From UBA6136 sp964344495 (GTDB lineage: Bacteria; Pseudomonadota; Gammaproteobacteria; Methylococcales; Methylococcaceae): a stretch of DNA of 12,708 nucleotides. Position numbers and translations under genes: made by a program. The DNA lies in NCBI GenBank assembly GCA_964344495.1, contig CAYFNI010000067.1, positions 1 to 12,708 of the forward strand, in the 5' to 3' direction. The notes below the pieces were generated by a model. That model was not told the DNA's origin. It made no database searches and saw only the letters and a program-made list of their open reading frames with translations. Numbering within the stretch: position 1 is the first letter of the stretch; every line of letters starts with the position of its first letter. Below are positions 1 through 7,427 of this stretch, piece by piece.

Positions 1-1
1 C

Positions 2-946
2 TTAGAAGCCGATACCGATGTAACCACCTGCGGTCAGACCCTGGGTCGGCGTCTGATTCAGGTCAACGGTGCCGTCAGCCGTCGTCGTTCTGTAGTTCAG
101 ATCGCCACCGGTGAACTGGTAGCGGAAGTCGGTACCGACCCACAGATCCTGCCAGATGCGGTATTCCAGACCGGTGCCGAGCATCAGACCCGGGTTCAGA
201 ACGGTTACGCCGCTGGAGGGCGGAGAAACGACATTGATCGCCAGACCGAACGGGATGATCCAGGGACGGAAATCACCATCCATCAGGTTGAACTTCATCT
301 TCGGAGATGCGGCAATCGTCAACATGGTGACCTGGTTGCGAACCTTGACGGTTTGTCCAGTGGCAGCCGAGTAGGTGTTGCTGACGAAGGCATTGTAGCT
401 TTCACCGTAGTTCTGGTATTCGAACATCAGTTCGCCGTCCAGAGCGATCAGGTCGGTCAGGCCCCACAGATCGTCGGTGGCACGGAAATCCATACCAGCG
501 CCGACGTACCAGCCATTGCCGTTACCGTTATTGGGCGTGCCGTAAACAGTGGAATCGTCGCTGGTCAGCAGTTCATTGTTGCGGTTTTCGGTCAGAGACG
601 CATAACCGCCGCGGAAGAAGACCATATTGTTCTTGGCATTTTCCTTGGCTGCCTCTTCGGCAACCTGGGTTTCCAGCTGGGCCTGCTTGGCCTGGACGTC
701 AGCGTTGGCGGCCTTGGTGGCGCTCAGTTCGCTGCGCAGCCCACTGACTTCGTCTTCCAGAGCCCGCAGACGAGCGTCTTCAGCGCGAATCTGGCGCTCT
801 TCGGCGCGAACCTGTGAACGCAGGCTGGGAGCTTTAGCTGCATGCTTGTGGTGCTTGTGAGCAAAAGCCTCAGGAGCAGCCGCAGCAAAGCCGATACCGG
901 CGCTGATGGCTACCGCCAGGCTCATGGTTTTCTTGAGCGATTTCAT
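2..946 (-). CDS. Outer-membrane beta-barrel protein with His-rich N-terminus and coiled coil
   Basis: A predicted outer-membrane protein of 314 residues; its exact family and cargo are not recognised. Residues 1-29 form a Sec signal peptide, with likely cleavage after AFA. The mature protein begins HKHHKHAAK, a His/Lys-rich stretch that might bind metal. Residues about 41-106 are charged, Ala/Leu-rich heptads (LRALEDEVSGLRSEL) expected to form a coiled coil, perhaps a trimer or a periplasmic spacer. Residues about 107-314 alternate polar and aromatic residues as in beta-strands, and the chain ends GGYIGIGF with the C-terminal Phe typical of BAM substrates. The open frame extends 41 codons further upstream, but the ATG at 946 is chosen because AGGAGA lies 7 nt before it and the signal peptide starts there. 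The stop codon sits at the window edge, so any terminator is out of view. It could be a porin or a surface-structure protein. Confidence 0.85.
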   Translation of the reverse strand: MKSLKKTMSLAVAISAGIGFAAAAPEAFAHKHHKHAAKAPSLRSQVRAEERQIRAEDARLRALEDEVSGLRSELSATKAANADVQAKQAQLETQVAEEAAKENAKNNMVFFRGGYASLTENRNNELLTSDDSTVYGTPNNGNGNGWYVGAGMDFRATDDLWGLTDLIALDGELMFEYQNYGESYNAFVSNTYSAATGQTVKVRNQVTMLTIAASPKMKFNLMDGDFRPWIIPFGLAINVVSPPSSGVTVLNPGLMLGTGLEYRIWQDLWVGTDFRYQFTGGDLNYRTTTADGTVDLNQTPTQGLTAGGYIGIGF

Positions 947-953
947 TTCGAAG

Positions 954-959
954 TCTCCT
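954..959 (-). promoter_or_regulatory. Shine-Dalgarno site that sets the start of the outer-membrane protein gene
   Basis: AGGAGA on the minus strand, 7 nt before the ATG at 946. It decides between this start and the upstream in-frame codon at 1069, which would add a non-signal-like 41-residue leader. Confidence 0.8.
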
Positions 960-1001
960 AATAAGGTGGCGTTAGAAACCTGGAGTTTTTTAGTTGTTTG
1001 G

Positions 1002-1019
1002 CTGCAACAGCTGTTGCAG
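1002..1019. repeat. 18-bp perfect palindrome, candidate operator
   Basis: CTGCAACAG is followed directly by its exact reverse complement CTGTTGCAG, with no spacer. It lies 56 bp upstream of the outer-membrane protein ATG and just downstream of the best minus-strand -10 candidate, so it would overlap the transcription start. A spacerless dyad suits binding by a dimeric repressor better than an RNA hairpin. No specific regulator is recognised. Confidence 0.6.
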
Positions 1020-1028
1020 TGGGCGCCA

Positions 1029-1056
1029 ATACTACCAAAAAAAATCACATTTACAA
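1029..1056 (-). promoter_or_regulatory. Possible sigma-70 promoter of the outer-membrane protein gene
   Basis: On the minus strand TTGTAA (1056-1051) and TAGTAT (1034-1029) are separated by 16 nt; each hexamer matches four of six consensus bases. The spacer contains a run of eight T. This is the best candidate in the region but is weak by sequence alone. Confidence 0.35.
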
Positions 1057-1182
1057 CCCTTTTCTGCAATTTATTAGCCCTGACTCACCGTCCACTTCAG
1101 CCCAACGGCAAGCGTGTGCCGTTTTCAAGCCTTTATCCGTTGCTTAAAAGTCACAATCTGGCGAGTCCTTCCCGCTTCAGAC

Positions 1183-1188
1183 TATAAT
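1183..1188 (+). promoter_or_regulatory. Possible -10 element for the mclA-mtkAB operon
   Basis: A perfect TATAAT hexamer on the plus strand. No good -35 hexamer lies 16-18 nt upstream, so an activator may be needed if it is used. It would give a leader of roughly 210 nt before the mclA ATG. Confidence 0.4.
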
Positions 1189-1403
1189 CCGCACTTGCTG
1201 TGAGTTCCTGGTCGATCCTCCGCACCCTGCGTCCCGCCAAATACCAACAGTATCGGTGATTCATGCGCAAGCGGATGATCTGCACCTCTACCACGTTCGA
1301 GCCGACCCTGAGTGCTGAGCGCCCCTGCGCAAGGCCACTTTGAGTCAGCGCACGTTGCGACTCCCTGACATTCACTCCTTACATTTCACAAGAGGCACGT
1401 TCC

Positions 1404-2366
1404 ATGGCGGTAAAGAATCGCTTGCATCGCAGCGAGTTGGCAGTTCCCGGCAGCAACAAGCGCATGCTCGAGAAAGCACCCGATGCCGGCGCCGACATCG
1501 TCTTTCTGGATCTGGAAGATGCGGTCGCCCCCGATGACAAAGAACAGGCCCGCGCCAACATCATCGAGGCACTGAATACCTACGACTGGTCCCGGTGCGC
1601 GGTTTCGATCCGCATGAATGGCCTGGACACGCATTACGCCTACCGCGATCTGGTCGATATTGTCGAAGCTTGTGGTGACAAGCTCGACACCATTCTCATC
1701 CCCAAGGTCGGCAGCGCCGCCGATGTGTACTTCGTCGCGACCATGCTGTCACAAATCGAAGCTTACAAGGGGTATAAACCGATCAACATTCACGTCCTGA
1801 TCGAGACTGCGATGGGCATGGCGAACGTCGAAGAGATCGCCCGCGCCTGCCCGGAACGTATGGAGGCCATGGTCTTCGGCGTGGCCGATTATGCCGCCTC
1901 GGTGCGCGCCCGCACCACCCAGATTGGCGGCGCCAATCCTGAATACGGCATGCTGACCGACGCCGATGCCAACGGCCAGCGCGCCTTCCACTGGGGTGAT
2001 CAGTGGCATTTCGGCATCTCCCGCATGGTGGCCGCCTGCCGCGCCTATGGCCTGCGACCGATCGACGGTCCGTTTGGCGACTTCAGCGATCCCGAGGGCT
2101 ACAAGGCCGCTGCCCGTCGTGCTGCCGCGCTGGGGTGTGAAGGCAAATGGGCCATCCACCCCTCGCAGGTTGAACTGGCCAATGAGGTCTACACGCCGAC
2201 GGCCAAGGAAGTCGATCGTGCCCGCCGCATTCTGGTAGAAATGGAGCAAGCTGCCAAAGAAGGCAAAGGCGCCGTGTCACTGGATGGGCGGCTGATCGAT
2301 GCCGCTTCCATCCGCATGGCCGAGAATGTCGTGCAGCAGATGGCCCAAATCGAAACGCGCGGCTAA
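1404..2366 (+). CDS. mclA: Malyl-CoA lyase (HpcH/HpaI aldolase/citrate lyase family)
   Basis: This 320-residue enzyme interconverts (S)-malyl-CoA with glyoxylate plus acetyl-CoA. Some family members also act on beta-methylmalyl-CoA, so substrate range is uncertain. It is a cytoplasmic Mg-dependent TIM barrel close in length to Rhodobacter Mcl1 and Methylobacterium MclA. Visible family motifs are LDLEDAVAPDDK (35-46), SIRMNGLD (68-75, with substrate-binding Arg70), LIETAMG (132-138, metal ligand Glu134), FGVADYAAS (158-166, metal ligand Asp162), DGPFGDFSD (221-229), KWAIHPSQV (248-256) and GRLIDAASI (295-303), whose Asp299 matches the catalytic residue donated across the subunit interface in characterised enzymes. 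The start is supported by AAGAGG 8 nt upstream of the ATG. It is first in an operon with mtkA and mtkB, which is why the malyl-CoA role is preferred over citrate lyase beta or citramalyl-CoA lyase. Confidence 0.9.
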   Translation: MAVKNRLHRSELAVPGSNKRMLEKAPDAGADIVFLDLEDAVAPDDKEQARANIIEALNTYDWSRCAVSIRMNGLDTHYAYRDLVDIVEACGDKLDTILIPKVGSAADVYFVATMLSQIEAYKGYKPINIHVLIETAMGMANVEEIARACPERMEAMVFGVADYAASVRARTTQIGGANPEYGMLTDADANGQRAFHWGDQWHFGISRMVAACRAYGLRPIDGPFGDFSDPEGYKAAARRAAALGCEGKWAIHPSQVELANEVYTPTAKEVDRARRILVEMEQAAKEGKGAVSLDGRLIDAASIRMAENVVQQMAQIETRG

Positions 2367-2413
2367 GGCGCGCCTGCCCCAAACACTTCTTAATTCAAGA
2401 GGACAATCGACCA

Positions 2414-3586
<1,173 letters not shown>

Positions 3587-3592
3587 GCCGCC

Positions 3593-4483
3593 ATGAGCGT
3601 ATTTGTAAACAAACACTCCAAAGTCATCTTCCAGGGTTTTACCGGCGAACATGCCACCTTCCATGCTCAGGACGCCCTCCGCATCGGCACGCAGGTGGTG
3701 GGCGGCGTTACGCCGGGCAAGGGTGGTACCACCCATCTGGGGCTGCCGGTGTTCGACACGGTTGCAGAGGCGGTCGCCGCCACCGGCGCGGACGTCTCCG
3801 CCGTATTCGTGCCGCCCCCCTTCAACGCCGATGCCCTGATGGAAGCCATCGACGCCGGCATCAAGGTGGCCGTCACCATCGCTGACGGCATTCCGATTCA
3901 GGATATGGTGCGCCTGCAGCGCTACCGCGTCGGCAAGGATGCCATCATCATCGGCCCCAATACTCCCGGCATCATTACGCCGGGTGAGTGCAAGGTCGGC
4001 ATCATGCCATCCAACATCTACAAGCCAGGCAACGTCGGCATCGTCTCGCGCTCCGGCACCCTGAACTACGAAGCCACCGAACAGATGGCCGATCTGGGGT
4101 TAGGCATCACCACTTCCGTCGGCATTGGCGGCGATCCGGTCAATGGCACCGACTTCGTGACCGTCCTGCGGGCCTTCGAGGCGGATCCGGACACCGACGT
4201 CGTCGTCATGATCGGCGAGATCGGCGGACCCCAGGAAGTCGCCGCCGCCCGCTGGGCGAAGGAAAACATGACCAAGCCGCTGATCGGCTTCGTGGCCGGC
4301 ATCGCTGCGCCGCCAGGTCGCCGCATGGGCCATGCGGGTGCCATCATCTCCAGCGAAGCCGACACCGCCAGCGCCAAGATGGACGCCATGGAACAGCTCG
4401 GCCATTACGTGGCCCGCAACCCCGCCCATATCGGCCAAACGGTGCTGCGCGCGATGCAGGAGCGCGGCATTCCGATTCGTTAA
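3593..4483 (+). CDS. mtkB: Malate-CoA ligase (malate thiokinase) alpha subunit
   Basis: The 296-residue alpha subunit of the SucD family, carrying the CoA-binding Rossmann domain and the phospho-histidine. Visible motifs are FQGFTGEHATFHAQDAL (13-29), GGVTPGKGGTTHLGLPVF (37-54), IGPNTPGII (120-128), GIVSRSGTLNYEA (149-161), GIGGDPVNGTDF (177-188) and PPGRRMGHAGAIIS (240-253), where His247 matches the phosphorylated His of SucD. The ATG follows mtkA by 6 nt, and its ribosome site AAGGGA lies over the end of mtkA, suggesting coupled translation and equal subunit amounts. The operon ends here at tandem hairpins. Pairing with MtkA and malyl-CoA lyase favours malate over succinate as substrate; the sequence alone does not exclude succinate. 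Confidence 0.88.
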   Translation: MSVFVNKHSKVIFQGFTGEHATFHAQDALRIGTQVVGGVTPGKGGTTHLGLPVFDTVAEAVAATGADVSAVFVPPPFNADALMEAIDAGIKVAVTIADGIPIQDMVRLQRYRVGKDAIIIGPNTPGIITPGECKVGIMPSNIYKPGNVGIVSRSGTLNYEATEQMADLGLGITTSVGIGGDPVNGTDFVTVLRAFEADPDTDVVVMIGEIGGPQEVAAARWAKENMTKPLIGFVAGIAAPPGRRMGHAGAIISSEADTASAKMDAMEQLGHYVARNPAHIGQTVLRAMQERGIPIR

Positions 4484-4499
4484 ACCGGACGCACCGGTT
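4483..4499 (+). terminator. First hairpin after mtkB
   Basis: AACCGG (4483-4488) pairs with CCGGTT (4494-4499) around a 5-nt loop ACGCA. The stem begins on the last base of the mtkB stop codon. It has no T-tract, so it is more likely a 3'-end protector or pause hairpin than a terminator by itself. Confidence 0.45.
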
Positions 4500-4510
4500 C
4501 ACAACCCCGC

Positions 4511-4540
4511 AAGCCGCCGGCACGCACCGGCGGCTTTTTT
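4511..4540 (+). terminator. Rho-independent terminator of the mclA-mtkAB operon
   Basis: A 10-bp perfect stem, AAGCCGCCGG (4511-4520) with CCGGCGGCTT (4527-4536), has a 6-nt loop CACGCA and a run of six T at 4535-4540. It separates the operon from the rhodanese gene downstream. Confidence 0.9.
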
Positions 4541-4561
4541 ATTCGCCGACAGGACACGCCC

Positions 4562-4885
4562 ATGCGCCAGATCACCGCGACTCAACTCCACACCCAACTG
4601 ACTGCCGACAGCGACGCCCCACCGGTGCTGCTGGATGTGCGTGAACCGCATGAATTTGCCTACTGCCACATCGAAGGCAGCCTCAACCTGCCGATGAACA
4701 CCATCCCTGCCCGTCTGGCGGAGCTTGATCCGGATGCCACCCTCATCACGATCTGCCATCACGGGATGCGGAGTGCGGCCGTGGCCGATTTCCTGATCGG
4801 CCGCGGTTTCGTCAACGTGATCAATCTGACCGGCGGCATCCATGCCTGGGCGCTGGAGGTCGATCCGGACATGCCGCGTTATTGA
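4562..4885 (+). CDS. Single-domain rhodanese (sulfurtransferase)
   Basis: A 107-residue cytoplasmic rhodanese that would carry sulfane sulfur on a cysteine persulfide. LLDVREPHEF (23-32) is the conserved entry motif, and HIEGSLNLPM (36-45) follows it. The active-site loop is CHHGMRS (65-71) with catalytic Cys65, and the chain ends with the typical LTGGIHAWALEVDPDMPRY. The six-residue loop after Cys marks it as a sulfur-transferring rhodanese rather than a Cdc25-like phosphatase. AGGA lies 7 nt before the ATG. It starts just after the mtk terminator and ends 3 nt before dtd, so the two are probably co-transcribed. The sulfur donor and acceptor cannot be told from sequence. Confidence 0.92.
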   Translation: MRQITATQLHTQLTADSDAPPVLLDVREPHEFAYCHIEGSLNLPMNTIPARLAELDPDATLITICHHGMRSAAVADFLIGRGFVNVINLTGGIHAWALEVDPDMPRY

Positions 4886-4888
4886 GCC

Positions 4889-5344
4889 ATGATTACGGTC
4901 ATCCAGCGGGTCAGCCACGCCGAGGTGCGGGTCGAGGGACAGGTGGTGGGACAGATTGACCGGGGCCTGCTGGCCCTGGTCGCCATCGAGAAGGGCGATA
5001 CCGACAACGAAGCTCAGCGGCTGGCCGAACGGTTGCTGGGTTACCGCCTGTTCAGCGATGCCGAGGGCAAGATGAACCTGAGCGTGCAGGACATCCAGGG
5101 TGGCGTGCTGCTGGTGTCGCAATTCACACTGGCCGCCGACACGCGCAAGGGGATGCGGCCCAGCTTCACGCCGGCCGCGGATCCGGCCACTGGACGACAG
5201 CTGTTCGACAGGCTGGTCGAATATGTCCGCGAGCGGCACGGCACGGTAGCCACCGGTCAGTTCGGGGCGGATATGCAGGTTGCCCTGATCAACGATGGAC
5301 CGGTCACCTTCACCCTGCGCATCCCGCCGCCTGCCCTCGCCTGA
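4889..5344 (+). CDS. dtd: D-aminoacyl-tRNA deacylase
   Basis: A 151-residue DTD-fold enzyme that hydrolyses D-aminoacyl-tRNAs, and glycine mischarged on tRNA-Ala, protecting translation from D-amino acids. It begins MITVIQRVSHAEVRVEG and carries both diagnostic motifs: SQFTLAAD (77-84) and NDGPVT (135-140), the latter holding the Gly-cisPro element that excludes L-amino acids. RKGMRPSFTPAA (86-97) is also typical. Length matches the family (about 145 residues). The start lies 3 nt after the rhodanese stop codon with no strong ribosome site of its own, so translation may be coupled. Confidence 0.97.
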   Translation: MITVIQRVSHAEVRVEGQVVGQIDRGLLALVAIEKGDTDNEAQRLAERLLGYRLFSDAEGKMNLSVQDIQGGVLLVSQFTLAADTRKGMRPSFTPAADPATGRQLFDRLVEYVRERHGTVATGQFGADMQVALINDGPVTFTLRIPPPALA

Positions 5345-5399
5345 GCGACCGCTTCGGCGCTAGAATCGGGTCCACGCTAGACCCCGTGAGAAACATGCC

Positions 5400-5843
5400 A
5401 TGTTCCGTACACTGTTCGGAGAACTCCACGAGGGCCGAATCGCCCGCCTGCCCTATCTCGGCTATTCGCTGCTGACGACCGTGCTGGCAGGATTGGGCTG
5501 GCTAGGGCTGGCGCTACTGCTCGGCGACATCACGGCACTGGTGAGCGAGAACAGCGCTGCGCTGGAAGTGTTCATGCACGACGTCGCCGGAAAACCCGTC
5601 ATCCTCCTGATGGTCGGCTTCGGGCTTGCGATCAGTTTCGCGCATGCCAATCTGACCGCGAAGCGTTACCGCGACATGGGGCTGGGCGGATGGTCCACGC
5701 TGATCAGCATCAGCCTGGCGCTGGCGCTTGGCGCCTGGGTCATCGGGCCGATTCTGGCCGGCTGCGCCCAAGGGCTGGTCTATCTGGGACTGGCCTTGTT
5801 GCCATCCGGCTGTTTTGGCCGTTCGCCCGCGGCGGCGCCCTGA
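5400..5843 (+). CDS. DUF805 family inner-membrane protein
   Basis: A 147-residue integral membrane protein of unknown function. The N-terminal GRIARLPYLGY (12-22) and the central HANLTAKRYRDMGLGGW (82-98) match the DUF805 pattern of an [AN]-x-x-x-KR-x-x-D-x-G-x-x-GW loop. Hydrophobic segments lie at about 20-42, 66-82, 98-120 and 122-137, giving roughly four membrane spans. TAGAAT at 5361-5366 may be a -10 element but has no clear -35. A second ATG at 5395 is out of frame. The gene ends 30 nt before the convergent neighbour's stop codon. Confidence 0.82.
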   Translation: MFRTLFGELHEGRIARLPYLGYSLLTTVLAGLGWLGLALLLGDITALVSENSAALEVFMHDVAGKPVILLMVGFGLAISFAHANLTAKRYRDMGLGGWSTLISISLALALGAWVIGPILAGCAQGLVYLGLALLPSGCFGRSPAAAP

Positions 5844-5873
5844 AGAAACATCCGGACCCAGCCGCGGTGCCGT

Positions 5874-6737
5874 TCATCGGCGCTCGGTCAACTCCGCCAG
5901 CAGCCGATCATAGGCATCGAACCCGACCAGCGACTGAAGGGTGGTGAAATCGATCCGCCGTTGCGGCGTCCGTCCTGCCGCCAGCTCGGCGAGCGCCTCC
6001 TGCATGGCAAACACCGCGGCCGTGAGCAGTGTGAGGGGGTACGCTGCCAGCGTGTAGCCCATCTCCGCCAGGCGCGCTGGCGACAGCAGCGGCGTCAGGC
6101 CCTCCTCCAGCATGTTGGCCATTTTCGGCCCCGGCACCTGTGTGCAGAAGGCTTCCATCTCCGCCTCGTCCTGCGGCGCCTCAAGAAAAAGAATGTCCGC
6201 GCCCAGATCGGCAAACGCCTGCATGCGCCACAGTGCCTCATCAAGGCCGTGCGTGGCGCGAGCGTCGGTGCGGGCCATGATGAGGATATCAGCACCAGCG
6301 TCACGCGCCGCCACCGCAGCCCGGATGCGGTCACAGGCTTCGGCGCGTCCGACCACCTCCTTGCCGCGGGTATGCCCACAGCGCTTGGGGGCCAGCTGAT
6401 CTTCCAGCATGATGCCGGCAAAGCCGGCGCGGGCGTAGCCTTCCACTGTCCGCTGAACATTGGCGACATTGCCGTGACCGGTGTCTCCGTCGCCAATGAC
6501 AGGAATGTTGACTGCCTCAAGGATCGAACGTCCCTGATCCAGCATCTCGGCGTAGGACAACAGACCGGTATCGGGACACGCCAGCCGGGCCGCCGCCACG
6601 GAAAAGCCGCTCATGAACGTCAGTGGAAAACCGGCCTGTTCGACCAGACGCGCGGACAAGCCGTCAAAGCAGCACGGCATCGTCAGCAGACCGGGCTGGG
6701 CCAGCAACTGGCGGAGTTGAGTGGTATTCGGATTCAT
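5874..6737 (-). CDS. Isocitrate lyase/PEP mutase superfamily enzyme
   Basis: A 287-residue Mg-dependent TIM-barrel enzyme that makes or breaks a C-C or P-C bond next to a 2-oxo or carboxylate group. It begins LRQLLAQPGLLTMPCCFDGL, as short family members do. IGDGDTGHGN (81-90) and MLEDQL (110-115) supply metal ligands. KRCGH (118-122) is the lyase signature with catalytic Cys120, followed by ARTDAR (155-160) and FLEAP (184-188). Length fits 2-methylisocitrate lyase, oxaloacetate decarboxylase or carboxyphosphonoenolpyruvate mutase rather than a full isocitrate lyase (about 430 residues). The Cys favours a lyase, but no prp genes are adjacent, so the substrate is open. No clear ribosome site precedes the ATG; the next Met is residue 20, inside the conserved core, so this start is kept. 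It is monocistronic and divergent from the lipoprotein gene. Confidence 0.85.
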   Translation of the reverse strand: MNPNTTQLRQLLAQPGLLTMPCCFDGLSARLVEQAGFPLTFMSGFSVAAARLACPDTGLLSYAEMLDQGRSILEAVNIPVIGDGDTGHGNVANVQRTVEGYARAGFAGIMLEDQLAPKRCGHTRGKEVVGRAEACDRIRAAVAARDAGADILIMARTDARATHGLDEALWRMQAFADLGADILFLEAPQDEAEMEAFCTQVPGPKMANMLEEGLTPLLSPARLAEMGYTLAAYPLTLLTAAVFAMQEALAELAAGRTPQRRIDFTTLQSLVGFDAYDRLLAELTERR

Positions 6738-6766
6738 GCGATGGAGGGGGCCAGGAAAGAAGGGCT

Positions 6767-6795
6767 TTGACCTTTGCCGGCCAAACGGCTAGCCT
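6767..6795 (+). promoter_or_regulatory. Possible sigma-70 promoter of the lipoprotein gene
   Basis: TTGACC (6767-6772) matches five of six -35 bases and is followed after 17 nt by TAGCCT (6790-6795), a weak -10. It lies 35 nt before the GTG start, in the only intergenic space available. Confidence 0.45.
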
Positions 6796-6829
6796 CGGGC
6801 GTTGAACATGCATTCTAAGGGAGAAACCT

Positions 6830-7417
6830 GTGACCACGCGAACACTGCTCTGTGCCCTGTCAATCCTGCTGGCAAGCGGCTGCGCAACCGAAAAGTCGCA
6901 CACCCCGCCGCCCAATCTGACGGCGTCCCACTTCAAGCAGACCGCCACCGTGACACCGCTGGACGCGGACAGTCACGCCAAACTCAGTACTGAGAAAGGC
7001 TATGAGGAGCCGTACACCGGCCCCGGCGATTTCACCGCCCGCTATCTGATCGCCTCAGTCGATCGCAAGACCGGCAGAGCCGGCTACGCCCTCAGCTTCA
7101 TGGATGTCACGCACAAGCCGCGCGTGCAGGCACAGGTCAGTTACGAATCTCCGGAGGGCTGGATGGAAACAGCGGTCAAGGTCGAGAACGGCCCGCGCAA
7201 ATGTACCGACGGCGACTGCTGGAATCTGGAGTCGGTCTCCATTCCGCTCAAGGAGTCGTTACTGAAAACCTATGCCCAGCGTTACCAACCGAATGCGGGG
7301 CTCAGCTGGCATTTCAAGATCGCGCCCAACCTCCAGGGCGAAATACCGCTGGCTGAAATCGCCGGACTGCTCGAACGGGTAGACGACTACCGGGCCACGC
7401 TCCAGATCGAACGCTGA
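6830..7417 (+). CDS. Predicted lipoprotein of unknown function
   Basis: A 195-residue protein that I do not recognise. The N-terminus is a short lipoprotein signal peptide, LLCALSILLASGC (6-18), with Cys18 as the likely lipidated residue. No Asp follows the Cys, so outer-membrane sorting is expected. A Pro/Thr-rich linker (24-45) leads to a domain rich in predicted beta-strands (about 68-195). That domain has two nearby cysteines (Cys125 and Cys130 in KCTDGDCW), which could form a periplasmic disulfide. No catalytic motif is visible. The start is GTG with AAGGGAG 6 nt upstream, a strong ribosome site that fixes it. It is convergent with modE, with only 10 nt between the stop codons. Its own promoter suggests independent expression. 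Confidence 0.78.
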   Translation: MTTRTLLCALSILLASGCATEKSHTPPPNLTASHFKQTATVTPLDADSHAKLSTEKGYEEPYTGPGDFTARYLIASVDRKTGRAGYALSFMDVTHKPRVQAQVSYESPEGWMETAVKVENGPRKCTDGDCWNLESVSIPLKESLLKTYAQRYQPNAGLSWHFKIAPNLQGEIPLAEIAGLLERVDDYRATLQIER

Positions 7418-7427
7418 ACGACACGCA

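Larger units (their letters stand above)
947..1403. other. 457-nt divergent intergenic region
   Basis: No credible gene lies here. The short frames crossing it have no ribosome site or recognisable protein. It separates the divergent outer-membrane protein gene (minus) and mclA (plus), so it must hold both promoters. Visible elements are an 18-bp perfect palindrome at 1002-1019, a weak minus-strand promoter at 1029-1056, a TATAAT hexamer on the plus strand at 1183-1188, and a small bulged inverted repeat at 1342-1363 (GAGT/ACTC around CGCA/TGCG) close to the mclA ribosome site. The part next to the outer-membrane protein gene is AT-richer than the coding DNA, as expected for a promoter. Confidence 0.7.

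Noticed and set aside
1040..1056. CRP-type site near the outer-membrane protein promoter
   Set aside because: Only one TGTGA half-site is present; the second half is a T-run.
1159..1175. Sigma-54 promoter upstream of mclA
   Set aside because: A CTGGC element is present, but the base pair at the -12 position is CC rather than GC at the required spacing.
1151..1375. 74-codon minus-strand frame in the mclA leader
   Set aside because: No ribosome site and no recognisable sequence; it overlaps the likely promoter of mclA.
4499..5239. 246-codon minus-strand frame opposite rhodanese and dtd
   Set aside because: It spans two well-supported genes and their terminator and resembles no protein family.
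5368..5384. GGGTC/GACCC hairpin between dtd and the DUF805 gene
   Set aside because: The stem is only 5 bp with no T-tract and lies right after a weak -10 match; no function can be supported.
5961..6770. 269-codon plus-strand frame opposite the isocitrate lyase-family gene
   Set aside because: Antisense shadow; the minus-strand product carries all the family motifs.
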